Positions 23,393 through 35,861 of a stretch of DNA of 64,000 nt are shown here, piece by piece (the first letter of the stretch is position 1; each line of letters begins with the position of its first letter). The stretch spans positions 229,593 to 293,592 of the forward strand of contig CAADRB010000050.1 of the NCBI GenBank assembly GCA_900708905.1. The letters are read 5' to 3'. The notes beneath the pieces were generated by a model that did not search any database, had not been told where the DNA came from, and saw nothing but the letters and a program-made list of their open reading frames with translations. The position numbers were made by a program, and so were the translations under genes. Source of the DNA: Hymenolepis diminuta. Its lineage: Eukaryota > Platyhelminthes > Cestoda > Cyclophyllidea > Hymenolepididae.

Positions 23393-24550
23393 TTAAAATG
23401 GGATATCTACCTGAGCAGTATAAGCAGCCAGTTCTGCGTCCAATTGATCTTTAGTGATGGGAGGACGAGTATTTCGGTTACCACGGCGACCACCACGTCC
23501 ACCTCGCATTGGGCGTCCACGAGTGGCTGTTCCAAGACGCGCTTTCGTAGCAGCTGGAGCTGAGAGTTTTGCAGACCCTTCTGAAGTATTGATAAAAGAG
23601 TTTTAATTACTACTCGTAATCACCACGTAAAGCATAACCCAAGACCAGGGATTAAGGCAAATAAAACGAAATAAACATGTGCAGCCAGTTTCAGATGGAA
23701 AAGAAATACAGGAACCTAATAAATAAAGCGACATAAGTGGACATTTATTACCGGTATTTACCATAAAAATCACCAGACATAAATGATTGCCGCAACTTCT
23801 GACTAAGCAATGAAGTATTTAGCACAGCAAAGAAAAACCACCACTGAGGTCTTCATGAAGAGTACTCTTAAAGAGCAAATGGAAAGAAATGAACTCTATC
23901 TAAATAACCATTTGAAAGAGAACAAATTAGTAATGTCCAGCAATGAAAGTGAATAAAACGTCCAGCAAACAAGTGGAAAACAAATACTTTTCCATGAATT
24001 TAGAGTGACAGCTCTTTGATGTGCTTACTTAATGCTTGAAGAATCTAAAGTTTTCGCATGAACCCAGAGGCAACCCGAAATAGCACAGAACATAAAACCG
24101 CATGATAAACGAACCTCCAACAAACTGAATATTCATTGGACGCCCATCAAGAGGTAAACCATTGTAGCGCTGAATTGCTTTAGCTGCGTCAGCTCGATTA
24201 TTGTAGATAACTTCAGCGGTTCCCAAGGAACGACCACTTTTGTCGTAATGCACTGCAGCGCGACGTAGGGCACCGAATTCTTGAAATAGTTCACGAATGT
24301 CGTCATCATTTACACCATAATCGAGATTTGAGATTAGAATTTTCGCGTTAGCTCGAGGGGCGCCAGCTCCACTGTTCTGAAACATATCATGTTGCCACTT
24401 GTCAGGAAGACTTCTCCTAGGAAAATCACCGCTCCGACGTTTCTGAATACGACCACTGCTTGTTCTTCTAAGAATGTTTTGTGATTTCGAACCTCGACCA
24501 CGTCGAGCAGTGCGAGATTTCGCAATAACCTCGTCCAGACTTAAATCCAT
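23393..24550 (-). CDS. ALYREF: ALYREF / THO complex subunit 4 mRNA-export adaptor, two exons
   Basis: Exons 24115-24550 and 23393-23580 join in phase (G+AA) to 207 residues. ALYREF, a TREX component in the nucleus, binds spliced mRNA and hands it to the NXF1 export receptor. The start MDLSLDEVI (residues 1-9) is the conserved UAP56-binding motif; a TTG 12 bases upstream is not a credible start. Then come an Arg-rich segment (16-46), LPDKWQHDMF (48-57), and one RRM with RNP2 ILISNL (71-76) and RNP1 around RSLGTAEV (107-114), ending at LPLDGRPMNIQFV. Exon 2 gives an Arg/Gly-rich tail and a second short UAP56-type motif, QLDAELAAYTAQ, then VDIPF and stop. The intron is 534 bp. A GT after TAQ (GTAGAT) could be used as a donor to a further exon, but readthrough gives an ending of normal length. 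Human ALYREF is about 257 residues, with longer Gly/Arg tails. Confidence 0.93.
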
Positions 24551-26202
24551 CACGTAAATCAACCTTTGAGATAATGGCGCTCAATTTCTCGCACATTCAT
24601 CCTAGTGATGCAAACAAATAAAATATTTTTAAATTTTATCTTAAAAGTAAGCTCATAATTAGGGAATAGATTTTAAAATTTTATTTTTTATCTTAGAAAA
24701 ACACATAAACTTTTCAAAAATATTTTTTCCTGTTACTACGCACTTTTGAAATAACCACGCCACGTATTAAACTACATCATATCTTGAAGTAGTGTTTAAA
24801 GTTAATTTTGATGGATTTCATGCTTCAATCAATAGCGTTCTTAAAAACAATTCAAGATTATTAGGTGGATTGAAAAGAACTATGCGTAGCAGAAAAATAG
24901 GTTCAGAGAAAAAGTATAATAATTTTCAAGTTTTCGAAAACCTTCTGCATGTTAAGAGTGAACATGTATTAAGTAGATTTAAACTAAATGTGGGTGTATG
25001 TTTACTGGACTTAGGCCATATCTAATTAATATTTTTGGCAAGTTAATATTTGCAGCCAAAAATTTAAAGAAGGAGTAAACCATCGAATAAAAATCCCTTT
25101 GGCGACGAATTAAATACAAGTAATTATTCAAAATATTCACATTTCCACTTTGATATGTTTTGCAGGTCTTTGTGCTACACAGGCAACGACGTAGTTTTAG
25201 TTCAATTACTAAAAAATGAACTGAAAATTAGCACAATTGTTCGATAGTCATCAGTAATTATTTTAAAAGAAGCTTTTCTCTCCTAAAAATCAGTTGGATT
25301 GAGGTTCTAATTTGTCTGAAACACAACATGTAGTATCAGACTCTTAGTATAAATCATCTTCATGTAAATTGTATCTACGGTATTAAATAATATATTTTAC
25401 CATATAAATTATCAGAGAATTTGGTTTGAGTAAACTTATATCACTCATTGAAAATCTTGCAGAGCAATATTCTAACTTCTGATGAAATAAATTTCCACCT
25501 TATGACCCATTTTATACATTGGTGGTCGAATTGCGATTAGTTTTATTCAAAAATGCACTTTTTATCTCACATAAGACCAAGTGCTAATATCAACTATACA
25601 TCGGCGTTTGTCAAGTAATATTCATGGAAATTAGTACTATACACATAACGATTTACAGCAGGTGAACGACCTTTCGTAAAGTTTACGATTAATATTTTCA
25701 AAAATAAATTTTTGTTAATAGAGCTATCTAATGATTGCCAAAAGTCTAACCAACCCATCAGTTAATTAATTCTCTTCTGATTTAGTTGGCAGTAATATTT
25801 CCGATTGTTACTTATACAAACCCAAAACTTCTTAGTTTGTCATTCCAATTTAATCATCATTTTATTAAAAGTAAGATAGAATTTTGGTAATAAGGCACTA
25901 CATGTTAAATGTCCCATTTAATTTAAATCAAAATAAATAAACAAATAAAAATAAATGAATTCTTTATATTCTTAAAGTTTGTCATCATTTTGTGACAAGT
26001 AGTCAGTCAATGAATAGTCCACATGTTAAAAATACGATGACAAATTAAATATCTGATCTAATTTAAAATGAAATAAAAAAATTTGCAAACAATTTAAAAA
26101 GTTATCAGCACATTAAATTTTAATTTTTTGCAAATATTTGTAATTTGTTTTAGTTAACTAACTATTTAGTTCACCTAATATGGACCCCTGCCATTTTGTC
26201 GT
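24551..26202. other. AT-rich upstream region of ALYREF
   Basis: It should contain the ALYREF promoter, but no clear core element was identified. Small open frames (for example 24792-25025 on the plus strand) have no recognisable features. Confidence 0.4.
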
Positions 26203-26586
26203 GTGATGGATCTGGAGTCGACGCTTCCGTGCTTAATCGTTAAAGCCAAAAGTAAGCTGGGAAAGCTTAATCATAAAGATTCTTTATTAAAGCGAACTCT
26301 TCTACGTGTGTCGTATAACTCGTGGCGAATTCAATGGAGCGAATTACATGGGGAAGGACGGAGTAAACGGCGTTTTCCTCGAAAGGATCGGGATAGTAAG
26401 AATAATCAGGGGTCAAATGAAAAAAAATTGTATAATCCTGAGTTGCTTAGGGTTTTTGAGTATCTCGAAAGCTTTTATGACTCAGATTATCATAGTGATT
26501 CTAATGATTCCCATTATGAACTATCCACTCGAGTATCCTTGCCCTATGTTTACAGGGGAGATTATCACAGTGTGCCTTCTTACTAG
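26203..26586 (+). CDS. Unrecognised open reading frame, 127 codons, weak
   Basis: An ATG-started frame in a patch less AT-rich than its flanks. The predicted product is Lys/Arg-rich first (KRRFPRKDRDSKNNQ) and then Asp/Ser/Tyr-rich (YDSDYHSDSNDSHYE). A second open frame overlaps it (26306-26686) with a hydrophobic C-terminal half, so both frames cannot be judged by length alone. No family is recognised, and no splice or poly(A) context decides it. It could be an exon, a relic of a mobile element or chance. Confidence 0.2.
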   Translation: MMDLESTLPCLIVKAKSKLGKLNHKDSLLKRTLLRVSYNSWRIQWSELHGEGRSKRRFPRKDRDSKNNQGSNEKKLYNPELLRVFEYLESFYDSDYHSDSNDSHYELSTRVSLPYVYRGDYHSVPSY

Positions 26587-28381
26587 GGCATGCTCTTGGA
26601 CTTTCTCGTATATTCTGATGTTTTGTATCAGACAGGTGATAACTTATATACCGTATGCCAAAAACTGTGAAGTAAGGCTATGGTGAGCATTGTACAAATA
26701 TCATATTTTCTGATTAATTTCTTTAAAAAATTCTAAATTTTAATGACCCATTTAGTTTTCGATTGCAATTTTACAATCTCACTCTGAAAGTGTTGTGCTA
26801 TTGCACCGGGTTGGGGTAGGTGGTGCAATCTTTTTTCGGCTTTATTGTTATTGGGTGTTTATTGGGTGAATAATTCTTGTTTAGGTGGGTGTCTGTCAGC
26901 CGCGCGTTTGTATTTGATGGGTGTGATCTCTGTTTTTCGTTGGGAGCGCCTTCAGATTGAATTGGTGAATTTGATGTTGCTTTGTTCGGGGGACTTTGTG
27001 CGCTATTAATTATGACATTGAGATCTTACGTTGTGCACTCTATTCACGTGATAATTTTAACTGACAGTCGAAATGCGAGTGAACTAAAGTGCGCTTGAAG
27101 CCTAGTTCTGAGATTTTTAGATTTGTAATCACGCGGGGGTTGCTATTAAAATATTTTCAATCCAAAAGTGAGTTATTATCAATTAAATATACTACTAAAG
27201 GGTAAATTTATGGCAAGAGACCGGAGTCGACGTAAATTTGTTCCTGATCGAATAGTATTCTGTGTAATTAAAGCTCACACTTAGGTTGACAGGTGATCAC
27301 ATCGATTGTCAATTCTAGTTGACCGCCTAACTAAATAAGATGTTTTGTGGGATATCCGCATCGCTTCGTTGAGGCATAAGCACGTTTTGACTTTCTAAGG
27401 TCATGTAAATAAACGTCAGAACTTTTGGCGGAAGTAGCATAAAATCTGGTGTATTAACGTTATAAAAGTTGTGATTTGTTCACGGATTAAATATGTGAAG
27501 GATTACGCGATATTTGTTTTATTCCCATTAGCCGATTTGTGAGGCTTAATACCCCGTTTCTGAATATTAGTCATATTTCATAATTTAGCTTCCAAATTAC
27601 ATTTTAGATTAAATAAATGTCTGGGCTCCAACTATTGAAAATCTCATTTCGAGTACAGCTGATGAGTTATGCTGCTGATACTTACATTTAGGCAGAACCG
27701 AGAAAAAGACGCGAATGGTGATCTGTTTCCAAAGCTGGCCCTTTTAGCTATAAATTGAGGTCACGTATCTATAAGCAGGAGGTTTTGTGACTCATGTGGG
27801 GGTCAGTCAGTTTAGGAATAAGGCCACATTTTAGGAACTTGCACATCCGGCGACTGGCTATTAATGGATTTCGTCCACAGAGTTGTTCTTGAAATAACCC
27901 TGGGGCTTAACCACAGAAACTTGATTATTCCCAAGCCCATTTAGAAAAGTTGTCTTATTGGAAGTCGATAGAACAAGGCCCGTATGCGTAATGATTATGG
28001 CTTGCCCTAGGATGGATCGTTCCCACAGGTTACTTCTTAGCCACCCATCATACTTATCAAGACGTGGACGCACACCGCCCCTGACAGCTTGACGGTTATT
28101 TGGAACCAAAACTGTTATCATTCCGGCGGTGTTTTGATCTCTAATTCTTAATGACATTAACTCAACTTGTATTCTTATACAAAGCCTTAGTCTAGTTAGT
28201 TGCATTAAGTCTCACTTCATTAGCCTGCTCTATCTAGTGGGCAGATATATCAGTGACAGAAATTAGACTTCCTGGCATAGAAGATTCTTATATTACAAAA
28301 ATTTTCAACACCCATCTTGGGTAAAGAGGATCGATTTCCGGCACCCTCAGTGTTAACCAGATTTTACCAGTGCAGTTTGCT

Positions 28382-28455
28382 GTTCACCGACAGGAATCGA
28401 GTCGGTGACTTCTGGCTTGACAGATGTGCACGGTGACCATTACGGTACCGACACC
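28382..28455 (-). repeat. tRNA-like SINE head
   Basis: On the minus strand the sequence has an A-box-like TACCGTAATGG and a B-box-like GACTCGATTCC about 38 bases further on. The T-arm CACCGACTCGATTCCTGTCG forms an imperfect stem. It is followed by a body with CTGCACTGG and TGGTTAACACTGAGGG, similar to the block behind the heads at 50698 and 11485. Confidence 0.55.
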
Positions 28456-29967
28456 CTGCAAATGTCAACAATCGCAGTGCTAATTGCTTCGGTGATGAAT
28501 AATCAATAATCCATTACATGAGGAGGTGGGGAAGCCCATGAGTTTTATGATCTATAATCAAAAGTCTCAATACCCTCTACTTGCTCAATAATGATTTAGA
28601 AAAATATTTTCCTTTAAAGTATTTGACGATCGCTGCTTTCTGCGACTAGGGAAAAGTTTTCATTACAATGATTCCACTAATTAAATTGGACAAACTCTAT
28701 CTAATTTAATTATTTTTCATTAATTTCGACAATCATTCATAACACTAGATCACTGAAACGATGTGATATTTTTGCAGTTGGAACTAATAAAGTTATATAA
28801 TGCACGTGTGAATATTGATCATCCGACTGATAATCATGCGGAAATTAGAATTTCGATTACGATCTAGTCAACAAGAAATGCGAGTTTAGCGTCCTTCGAT
28901 TCCGTTATTTACTTGTTTGTAAGAAATCTCGTTTTGAAAGAAAAACCTAAAATTTTGGGTCTACAATTATGAGTTCAAGGTATAGAGAATTATAGTAAAA
29001 ACACATCTAGACCTCGGGGGTATTTATTCAAAATTGATTTGAATAGTAGTACTTATAGTAGCTCCAATATCGACAGTAAAGGTACTTTAATAGTTCGACC
29101 GAGTTAGAATTCGAGTTATATCCTTACAAAACGAATGATCTTCCAAAAGTCTAATTAGATATAATGGCCTTGACCAAATGAGGATACCAAGGATTAAATA
29201 GTACTACGTATATAGTGAACGGTTAGAAATGAATGAGCTGTACTGTGCAAATGGAACCCTGATTGTGATATAGATGGCTTAATAAGGTACAATAAATGAG
29301 TTCACAAATTTTGAGTCTTTTATTACTTGATGAGCAATCGATAAAATATTATCAACAGCCAACTAGAATACGCGAAGGTATGAGCAAGTGTGTGCGCTCT
29401 ACATAATTATCACACAGCAGCTCTTGCTAAATTGTGTACTTTGTTTTATTTTTTAGTTCAATAATAACAGTAAGTCATTGTCAGAAAGAATCTACACTTT
29501 TAAGTCATAATTGAAAAAAACTTCTGTATTTCGAAGTTTTGGAAGTAAAATTACTAAAAATATTGAATTAGGGCTGCGGTGATACATTTAATTTTAAGTT
29601 AATTGAAAATTCATCACTATTTACTCTGACATCGACACCCAAACTAAAAGAGCATCAAAATTTCGCACATCCAAGTTAGACGCAAATTTTTCAAGTGTCG
29701 AGTTCAATATTAATTAGAAGGATAGCTTTCAGAGGGATTTAATTGTGATTATTAATACAAAATTGTTATTATCAAACACCAGAAGAATACATACAATTTA
29801 AAATAACGGTAATTTTGAATATTCTAGAACTTAATGCCACTTAAACTCTAGGTCATGTATACTTTGAGCTACGTCATGTTAATTATAAACCAAGTGCAGG
29901 CAAAAATGTTGAAATTGAGCTCTTAACCCATTAAAGAAGATTTGATTTGAATAGTGCTATAGTCAGC

Positions 29968-30087
29968 AGGTGTCTATCCTCACCCATCGATTAGAAATGA
30001 TTGACTTGTGATAAGATCTTCACTACAGTGTCCGCAGGCGGTCCCGCTGTGTGTTTGTACATAGATACCTAAACGGGTGTCTATCAT
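29968..30087. repeat. Short direct repeat pair
   Basis: GGTGTCTATCCTCAC near 29970 and GGTGTCTATCATCAC near 30074 are direct copies about 104 bp apart with one mismatch. They flank a GC-richer segment. This could be a terminal-repeat remnant of a mobile element; the element itself is not recognised. Confidence 0.35.
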
Positions 30088-31248
30088 CACGCCGAGACTC
30101 CGATAACGAGACACGGCTGACGTCCAACGAAGAAATGCTTTGTATGTAAACCCGATTTACTTATAAATAAATTGGAGGTGGCTTGTCTGCCACCCCCGAA
30201 CTTATCCGGCGACATAAGCGTCTTGACTTGACTTATTCCATCTATTCGATCGATGGGCCTCGATAGATGCCATAACAATATAACAAGTAGACTAAGACTA
30301 AGGCGACGTATAAAAGTTTTCCCTCTTTCCAGTAAAATTGTCCATTGAAAAATGCATAAAAGGTTTTAACCGAGAGAAACATTTGAAATAAATATTTTAA
30401 CTCCTTTCATCCCGTAAGCGTCTTGAATGTTGGAAGAATCCCTTTGTAGAGGTTGACCAAACGTCTGTGTTGACGAACTAACTAGTAGGCTCTGGATAAG
30501 GCGGACATGAATTCTTTCAGAAAAACAAGATATTAATTTCGAACTCTGAACATTGGAGCATTAGATTATGAAGCATTGGGATATATCCAGGAAAGTAAAA
30601 CCTGAATTGGAAGGTGAAATTTCAAAAGACCCTTGAAATGCCCTGATTTTATTTTCTAATCCCATTCGATTCCATTCTCTTAATGTCTAATCAGATAGTG
30701 CATGAGAAGGAAGAGATCTGATGGAAATAGAGATTAAAGAAAATTTCAAAGATTGAAAAATTTTCTCCATATTGGCATAATAGTCGTAACATCTCTACAT
30801 ATCTGTATCATTTTATAATCAAAAAGCAGTCGGATTATACTAGCCATGGTTTTTTCAATCAGCCACATTTTACTCTATCTCAGTTCTCATTTGTTGATCC
30901 TTCAAATATGATCAGAGTAGATTCATGATGCATTTCGCCTCCATTTTTTCACATCTGATTACTTTTCTCAGTAATCTTAATGGCCAAACTATTATAAATT
31001 AACCAGGTCAACCTCCACTAATCGAACATTCTAGTCAGGCTTATTAGTGAATACCCTTTTTCTTGTCTTTTGCTGATCTCAAACTTCATGTTTACATAAG
31101 ATAAATATGAAGAAACTGAAGGATGAATCCCTATGGGTTTCCAAAATTTTTATCTACGTCATCGCTAATCGCTGAGACCTAATTATCTCCACCTCATAGT
31201 GGCGCTTAAAATGCTTGATCCTACTGTTACCTCAAATTCTCTATAGAT

Positions 31249-31273
31249 AACCACCTTGTGTCCTCAGGTGGTT
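31249..31273. repeat. Hairpin-forming inverted repeat
   Basis: AACCACCT and AGGTGGTT form a perfect 8-bp stem with a 9-base loop. No gene association is seen. Confidence 0.6.
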
Positions 31274-31430
31274 TGTTTTAACTATCAGAATAAGCTAATT
31301 ATGTGACCCTTGAATTAGAGTTCAATTTCCCCACAGCGATGTCAGGCGATATTCCACCTGTTTATACTTTTCCTCCTATGTGTGACCTTATAAAGTCTTT
31401 TTAAACATGCACAAAAACACCCCATGGACG

Positions 31431-31444
31431 CACACGTACGTGTG
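31431..31444. repeat. 14-bp perfect palindrome
   Basis: CACACGTACGTGTG is its own reverse complement. It lies just upstream of a pyrimidine-rich, poly(A)-ended segment. No known function is assigned. Confidence 0.7.
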
Positions 31445-31615
31445 TCAGTTACCGTTTCCTACGCTTCTTTTTCATCTTCTCCTTCCCTCATCTCTCTCTT
31501 GAGCCCTCCATCATGGTTCGTTCAGCACGTTTCAGTCGACTCAGCTCTTGGTGTTCTGCTCTAAAACTCTTGTTACTCCTTACACTCAGCAATAAAATTA
31601 CACAATTTGAAAAAA
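31440..31615 (+). mobile_element. Possible poly(A)-tailed retroposed fragment
   Basis: A less AT-rich segment ends with CAATAAAATTACACAATTTG and a run of ten A at about 31610-31619, so it looks like an AATAAA signal followed 15-20 bases later by a tail. No coding frame is recognised. It could be a retroposed transcript end or a SINE tail. Chance A-richness is possible. Confidence 0.3.
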
Positions 31616-33349
31616 AAAACATTTTCACATATTCTCTAGCCTAAACCTGTGAGAATTTCACAGATCACATGTGTATAGAACTTTATTAACCTCATTTCGG
31701 ATTTGAGGAAGGCAAACCATCCTATTACTTTACAATTGGATTTTAACCAATTTTTCATTTTTCACCTTTTAACCTGATTTAAATTCTGTAAAATTCCCAA
31801 TCTGTTTTCGTTCTAGATACTGTAGTGACCTGCAACGCTTCTGGGTTTTTCGACCCTGGATATTCAATTGGCCTGAATGGCCCTAGTCTGGCTAATTCAT
31901 TCGGTGTTACTGACTTAACATGCTCTCGATGTCCTGGCTATCAGGTTAACTTTACTCCGGACTAAATTAGCCTCTCTCCTAGACTAAAATACTCCCTAAA
32001 ATTTACGTTTCTTGAGTTTGTTGGACTGAATAAACGTCTCAACTTGCAGTAACTTATTTTTCCTGGGTTTATTGGTTGTCAAAGTAGCCAGTCCACTGAC
32101 CTCCGACATTTTGAAAGGTAAGAGCGTATCGAGGCACAAGATCAGAGTTTACTACTGCTTGTAGGATGCTCTTAGTATTGAGCTATTGACCATAAAACAC
32201 AGAACCTTCCATACTGCTAAATTGCCAGCCCATTGTATCCTTGAAAGTCAGAAGTCTAGGAAATGTCTGAATACTTCTATTCAAGTAAGGTGCAAAAAGA
32301 GACTGTGTTTTGGGATCTGTTTCACACAGGCTTAACAGAAAATTAACAAAAACAAGGGGGAATTTCTAGAATACACAGCACGCCCTAAATGAAAGATGAT
32401 ATAAAATTTGTTTATCAACCCGAGAGATCACGAATAGTAATGAGCGAGAGATCAAGCGATTACTTTCAAATTATTTATATGATTATTGATGTGATAATTT
32501 ATTTATACACAACAGAGACCTTAGACACCTTTGCCAGATATTTACCAATGGTGCAGTAATCAATATATGGATCTGGCATTTTAGAGATTACGAGAACGGT
32601 ATGCAGTAGTGAACATCCAGAAATGTGAATGCCTAGCCGCTTTGGCCAATATTGGTCAGCACAAGTGGTAGCAGAATCCGAATTTCACACAAAATGTACT
32701 CTACTCTGACGAAAACCAATTTTGGAAATTATCTTCTGATGTAGTCTCGAGAAATTAAATTAACATCCATTTTGAACTTTCCTTAATTATGCTTCGTTTC
32801 CCATGAAAACCATAATTTCACCCATGACCATTAGGACATTGCGCAAGGAACTCCTTGGGAAAATATAAACAACCCAATGATCCTGAAATTCAAATAAAGT
32901 AAAACTCTTGATGACCCAGCTATCTTACCTGATTCTTTTTTGACCCTGAATTCCTTTTTATGCCTTATTGTACTTGTTTGACGCTTCACACATTCAGATA
33001 TTTTCTAAAGGTTAAACACTGTGAAAGATTTCCGCATCGCTATTGGCAATAGCTTCTGTTCTACTCTTGCAACCTCTTGGACGTCTGCTCTATTTTCTAC
33101 TGGATGCGACAATTCAACCCACAATCGCTATCTCTCCTTAACTTAGGATTAAGGTCTTGAAAACCTAAGATGACAGCAAAGTTTCTGTAGCTTCTTCCTA
33201 TAGTGCGTCTGATACATATCCACTCTGATAAGAGAACCCTGAAGCCAATATCATGTAGGCCATCTATAGGAAGTTAGGACCCGATATATACTGGACCAAA
33301 ATCCTATGCTGCATTAAAATTAAACAGTCATTGAGACGAGATGATTACC

Positions 33350-33470
33350 CCAAAATTTTCTTTGCCTATCTTTATTATCTTATTCTCATACACTCTTGCA
33401 TCCCATCTTGCCTTATCTACAAGAGTTTCTATAACAAACCCATATTTAGACCACGATCCTTATACTCTAA
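33350..33470 (+). repeat. T-rich repeat, family 2-like
   Basis: Contains CTTGCCTTATCTACAAGAGT and TTTAGACCACGATCC, resembling the end blocks of 8755-8945 (TTGCTTTGTCTATAAGATTT, TTTAGATCACGCTTCC). It lies just 3' of BTAF1. Confidence 0.35.
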
Positions 33471-33646
33471 TTAACAATCCATGCGGAATCAGTTAAGACA
33501 TGCCAAGATTTTCATTAATATAGTTATATTTATGGTCTACCCTAAATGTTGCTCAATTTATACAGCTCACTTGAATTAACACGTTCAATTTAGGTCACGC
33601 ATTACCAACACCTAAGTACACGCAAATTACTACTTATTTGATACCA

Positions 33647-33652
33647 TTTATT
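33647..33652 (-). promoter_or_regulatory. Candidate poly(A) signal of BTAF1
   Basis: Minus-strand AATAAA about 116 bases after the BTAF1 stop codon. Confidence 0.4.
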
Positions 33653-33767
33653 CAATTGCCAACAATAATAACAAAGAGGAGAGACTTCATAAAAACAGAA
33701 ACGCACAAAGTTGCGGGTGAGAGAAATGCATAATATTCAATCCATCTCTCAGATGAGTCCTTTTTTC

Positions 33768-35861
33768 TTACGATTCCGCATTCCGTTGCGGAAAGTGTAT
33801 TAGAAAATCGTCAATATCAAAGGTATCCATGGCATATTCATTCGCCGCTGCATCGATATCTGAGAATCCGGAATTGCCACCACCTCCCAACGTATCATTT
33901 CCTAGCACGCCCAGGTTTCCCACCTTTGCCAAGTTCTCAACCAGTGTCGAAGTGTTCATGGAACTCAGAGCCGCATTTTCTGGCGCTGAAACCAGAGTTC
34001 GGGCTAGGTACTTCTTAAACGTCTGCAGGCTCATGATACGCTCTTCAATACTCCCTCCAGACGTTGTAACAAGACGGAAAACAGAGACAGTTTTTCGTTG
34101 ACCGATTCGATGGGCACGATCCATCGCCTGTAGATCACGACAAGGGTTCCAGTCGTGTTCTACAAAAATGACAGTGTCGGCACCGGTGAGATTTAGACCC
34201 AAACCACCAACAGATGTTGTGAGAAGTAGGGCATCTATCGAAGGGTCGGAATTGAAGCTATTCACTAATTTTTGACGAGATGAAATAGGTACTGATCCAT
34301 CCAGACGCAAGTGAGACATACTCTTGAATTCCGTACTATTTAAAGAAAGAAAACAGTCAAACATCTAAGTTAATTTTAGACATAAAAAACATTAATCTGC
34401 AAAACTATCTTGATCATTTCGAGTGAGCATTGCTAAACACTTTGAAGACGAAAATGGTGCGGTTACCCACTTGTGCAATTTCAGATTTCTGCTTTCCTCC
34501 AACAATAGGCAAATTATAGCCGGATTGTGAAATAAACTACACAAGAAGCCAAATCTTCGTTTATGAAAATATGCTCAATTGTCCCCCGAATATCGTGAGG
34601 ACTAATATCTGACAGAAATGAACTACTCCATCCAAAAGGTGTCAGGGTAAAAGAGGGGCAAGTTGCAACTTGGACTCCCGATATCTATAATTTTCAAGAA
34701 AGAACTATATATTTCGTCTTCCTCTCCATTCGATAATTGTGATATTCAAAGCCGTGCACTTTAATCTCCAAATATTGATTGTACTACGACAATAAGATAA
34801 TCACCATTGTTGATCAAATGAACGTAGTATAATTGGCGAGACCCTAGTCTATTTTATAAAACCGAGACTTGTTATATAACGAAGATATTCGTGCATCCAA
34901 TCTTCGATCGATAAGAGTACAGGATAACATCTGCGTTAATGAAACGCCTTCCCAGTTCATTTTTGACACTTAAAGTGTTCTAGAAAATTCCAGATCTGCA
35001 ATTATAATGTTTGATGTATCAAATAGACACACAGCAAAATTACTGCATGCGTTACATATACTGCCGCGTATAACATGACAAAATAGCTTAAGCTTAACAG
35101 AAAATTCACATACTTAAGCAATCGTTCAACTAGATTGAGCATCTTTTTAGTTTGGAAGAAGATCAGGGCTCGATGTTGGCGGAGCAGATCTCCCTGATCC
35201 TCTGTCTCACCGTCTTCACTCGCAGAACCACTGCGATTATCACCAAATCCACAGTCAAGAAGCAATTGTCTATAAGTAAGGATAGAGAGATCAGTCTATC
35301 AATGATACAGTGAAAATCAATTTCAACAACTTCAAACTACTGATATATTATAAGTAGCAATAAAATTCAATCTGCTTACTTGAGAGCAATAAGTTTTCCA
35401 GATAGACGGTAATCATTAAGACCATCTAATGAAGAGGAGTACTGTTCCACTGCCCATTCATAGAGTGGATGTTTAGGAGTGAGCACAAGGCAAGGGTGGT
35501 TACAAACTGCGAGCAGATACTTTATCGATCCAAAACCACCACGAGAACCCTTTGCGCTAGTCACACCTTCTGAGTCCACTATTGATTTGTTCAAAGCAAG
35601 ATTTAGAGCTTCCTGACCTTCAGGGGTACTGGTGAAGGTCTCATACAGTTTGGCCTAATGAAAGCAACAAATAAATTATCAATGACAAACCACTTAAATA
35701 ATATAAGTAGATTAGCAGATGATAGCCAACCTGAAGAGGAGTCATAGTGCAAGAATAATCTTGAATGACCTTGGGGGGAAGATCCTGAAGAACATCCTCT
35801 TTCATTCGCCGAAGGATAAAGGGCATTGTAATGCGATGAAGGTCATCAAGTGCCTTTTGAC
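33768..35861 (-). other. BTAF1: BTAF1 exons for Snf2 ATPase lobe 2 and C-terminal tail
   Basis: Exons 35731-35861, 35380-35654, 35114-35269 and 33768-34335 encode [94 protein letters not shown] and a tail ending [10 protein letters not shown]. The human protein ends with a similar short acidic/hydrophobic block (SLENFMHSLK). The stop codon is at 33768-33770. Confidence 0.93.

Larger units (their letters stand above)
26700..33640. other. Intergenic region with repeats, no recognised gene
   Basis: About 7 kb between the weak frame at 26.2 kb and the BTAF1 3' end. Observed: a tRNA-like head at 28382-28455, a direct repeat near 29968/30072, a hairpin at 31249-31273, a 14-bp palindrome at 31431-31444, a poly(A)-tailed segment ending near 31612 and a family 2-like stretch at 33350-33470. 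A 114-codon minus-strand frame at 27861-28205 has no recognised similarity. Confidence 0.5.

Noticed and set aside
23375..23563. 62-codon plus-strand frame
   Set aside because: Antisense of the Arg/Gly-rich ALYREF exon 2.
27861..28205. 114-codon minus-strand open frame
   Set aside because: No recognisable domain, no splice or poly(A) context, and no similarity to the neighbouring mobile-element proteins that I could see. Left as possible chance or relic.
33829..34101. 90-codon plus-strand frame opposite the BTAF1 last exon
   Set aside because: Antisense shadow of the conserved Snf2 lobe 2 coding sequence.
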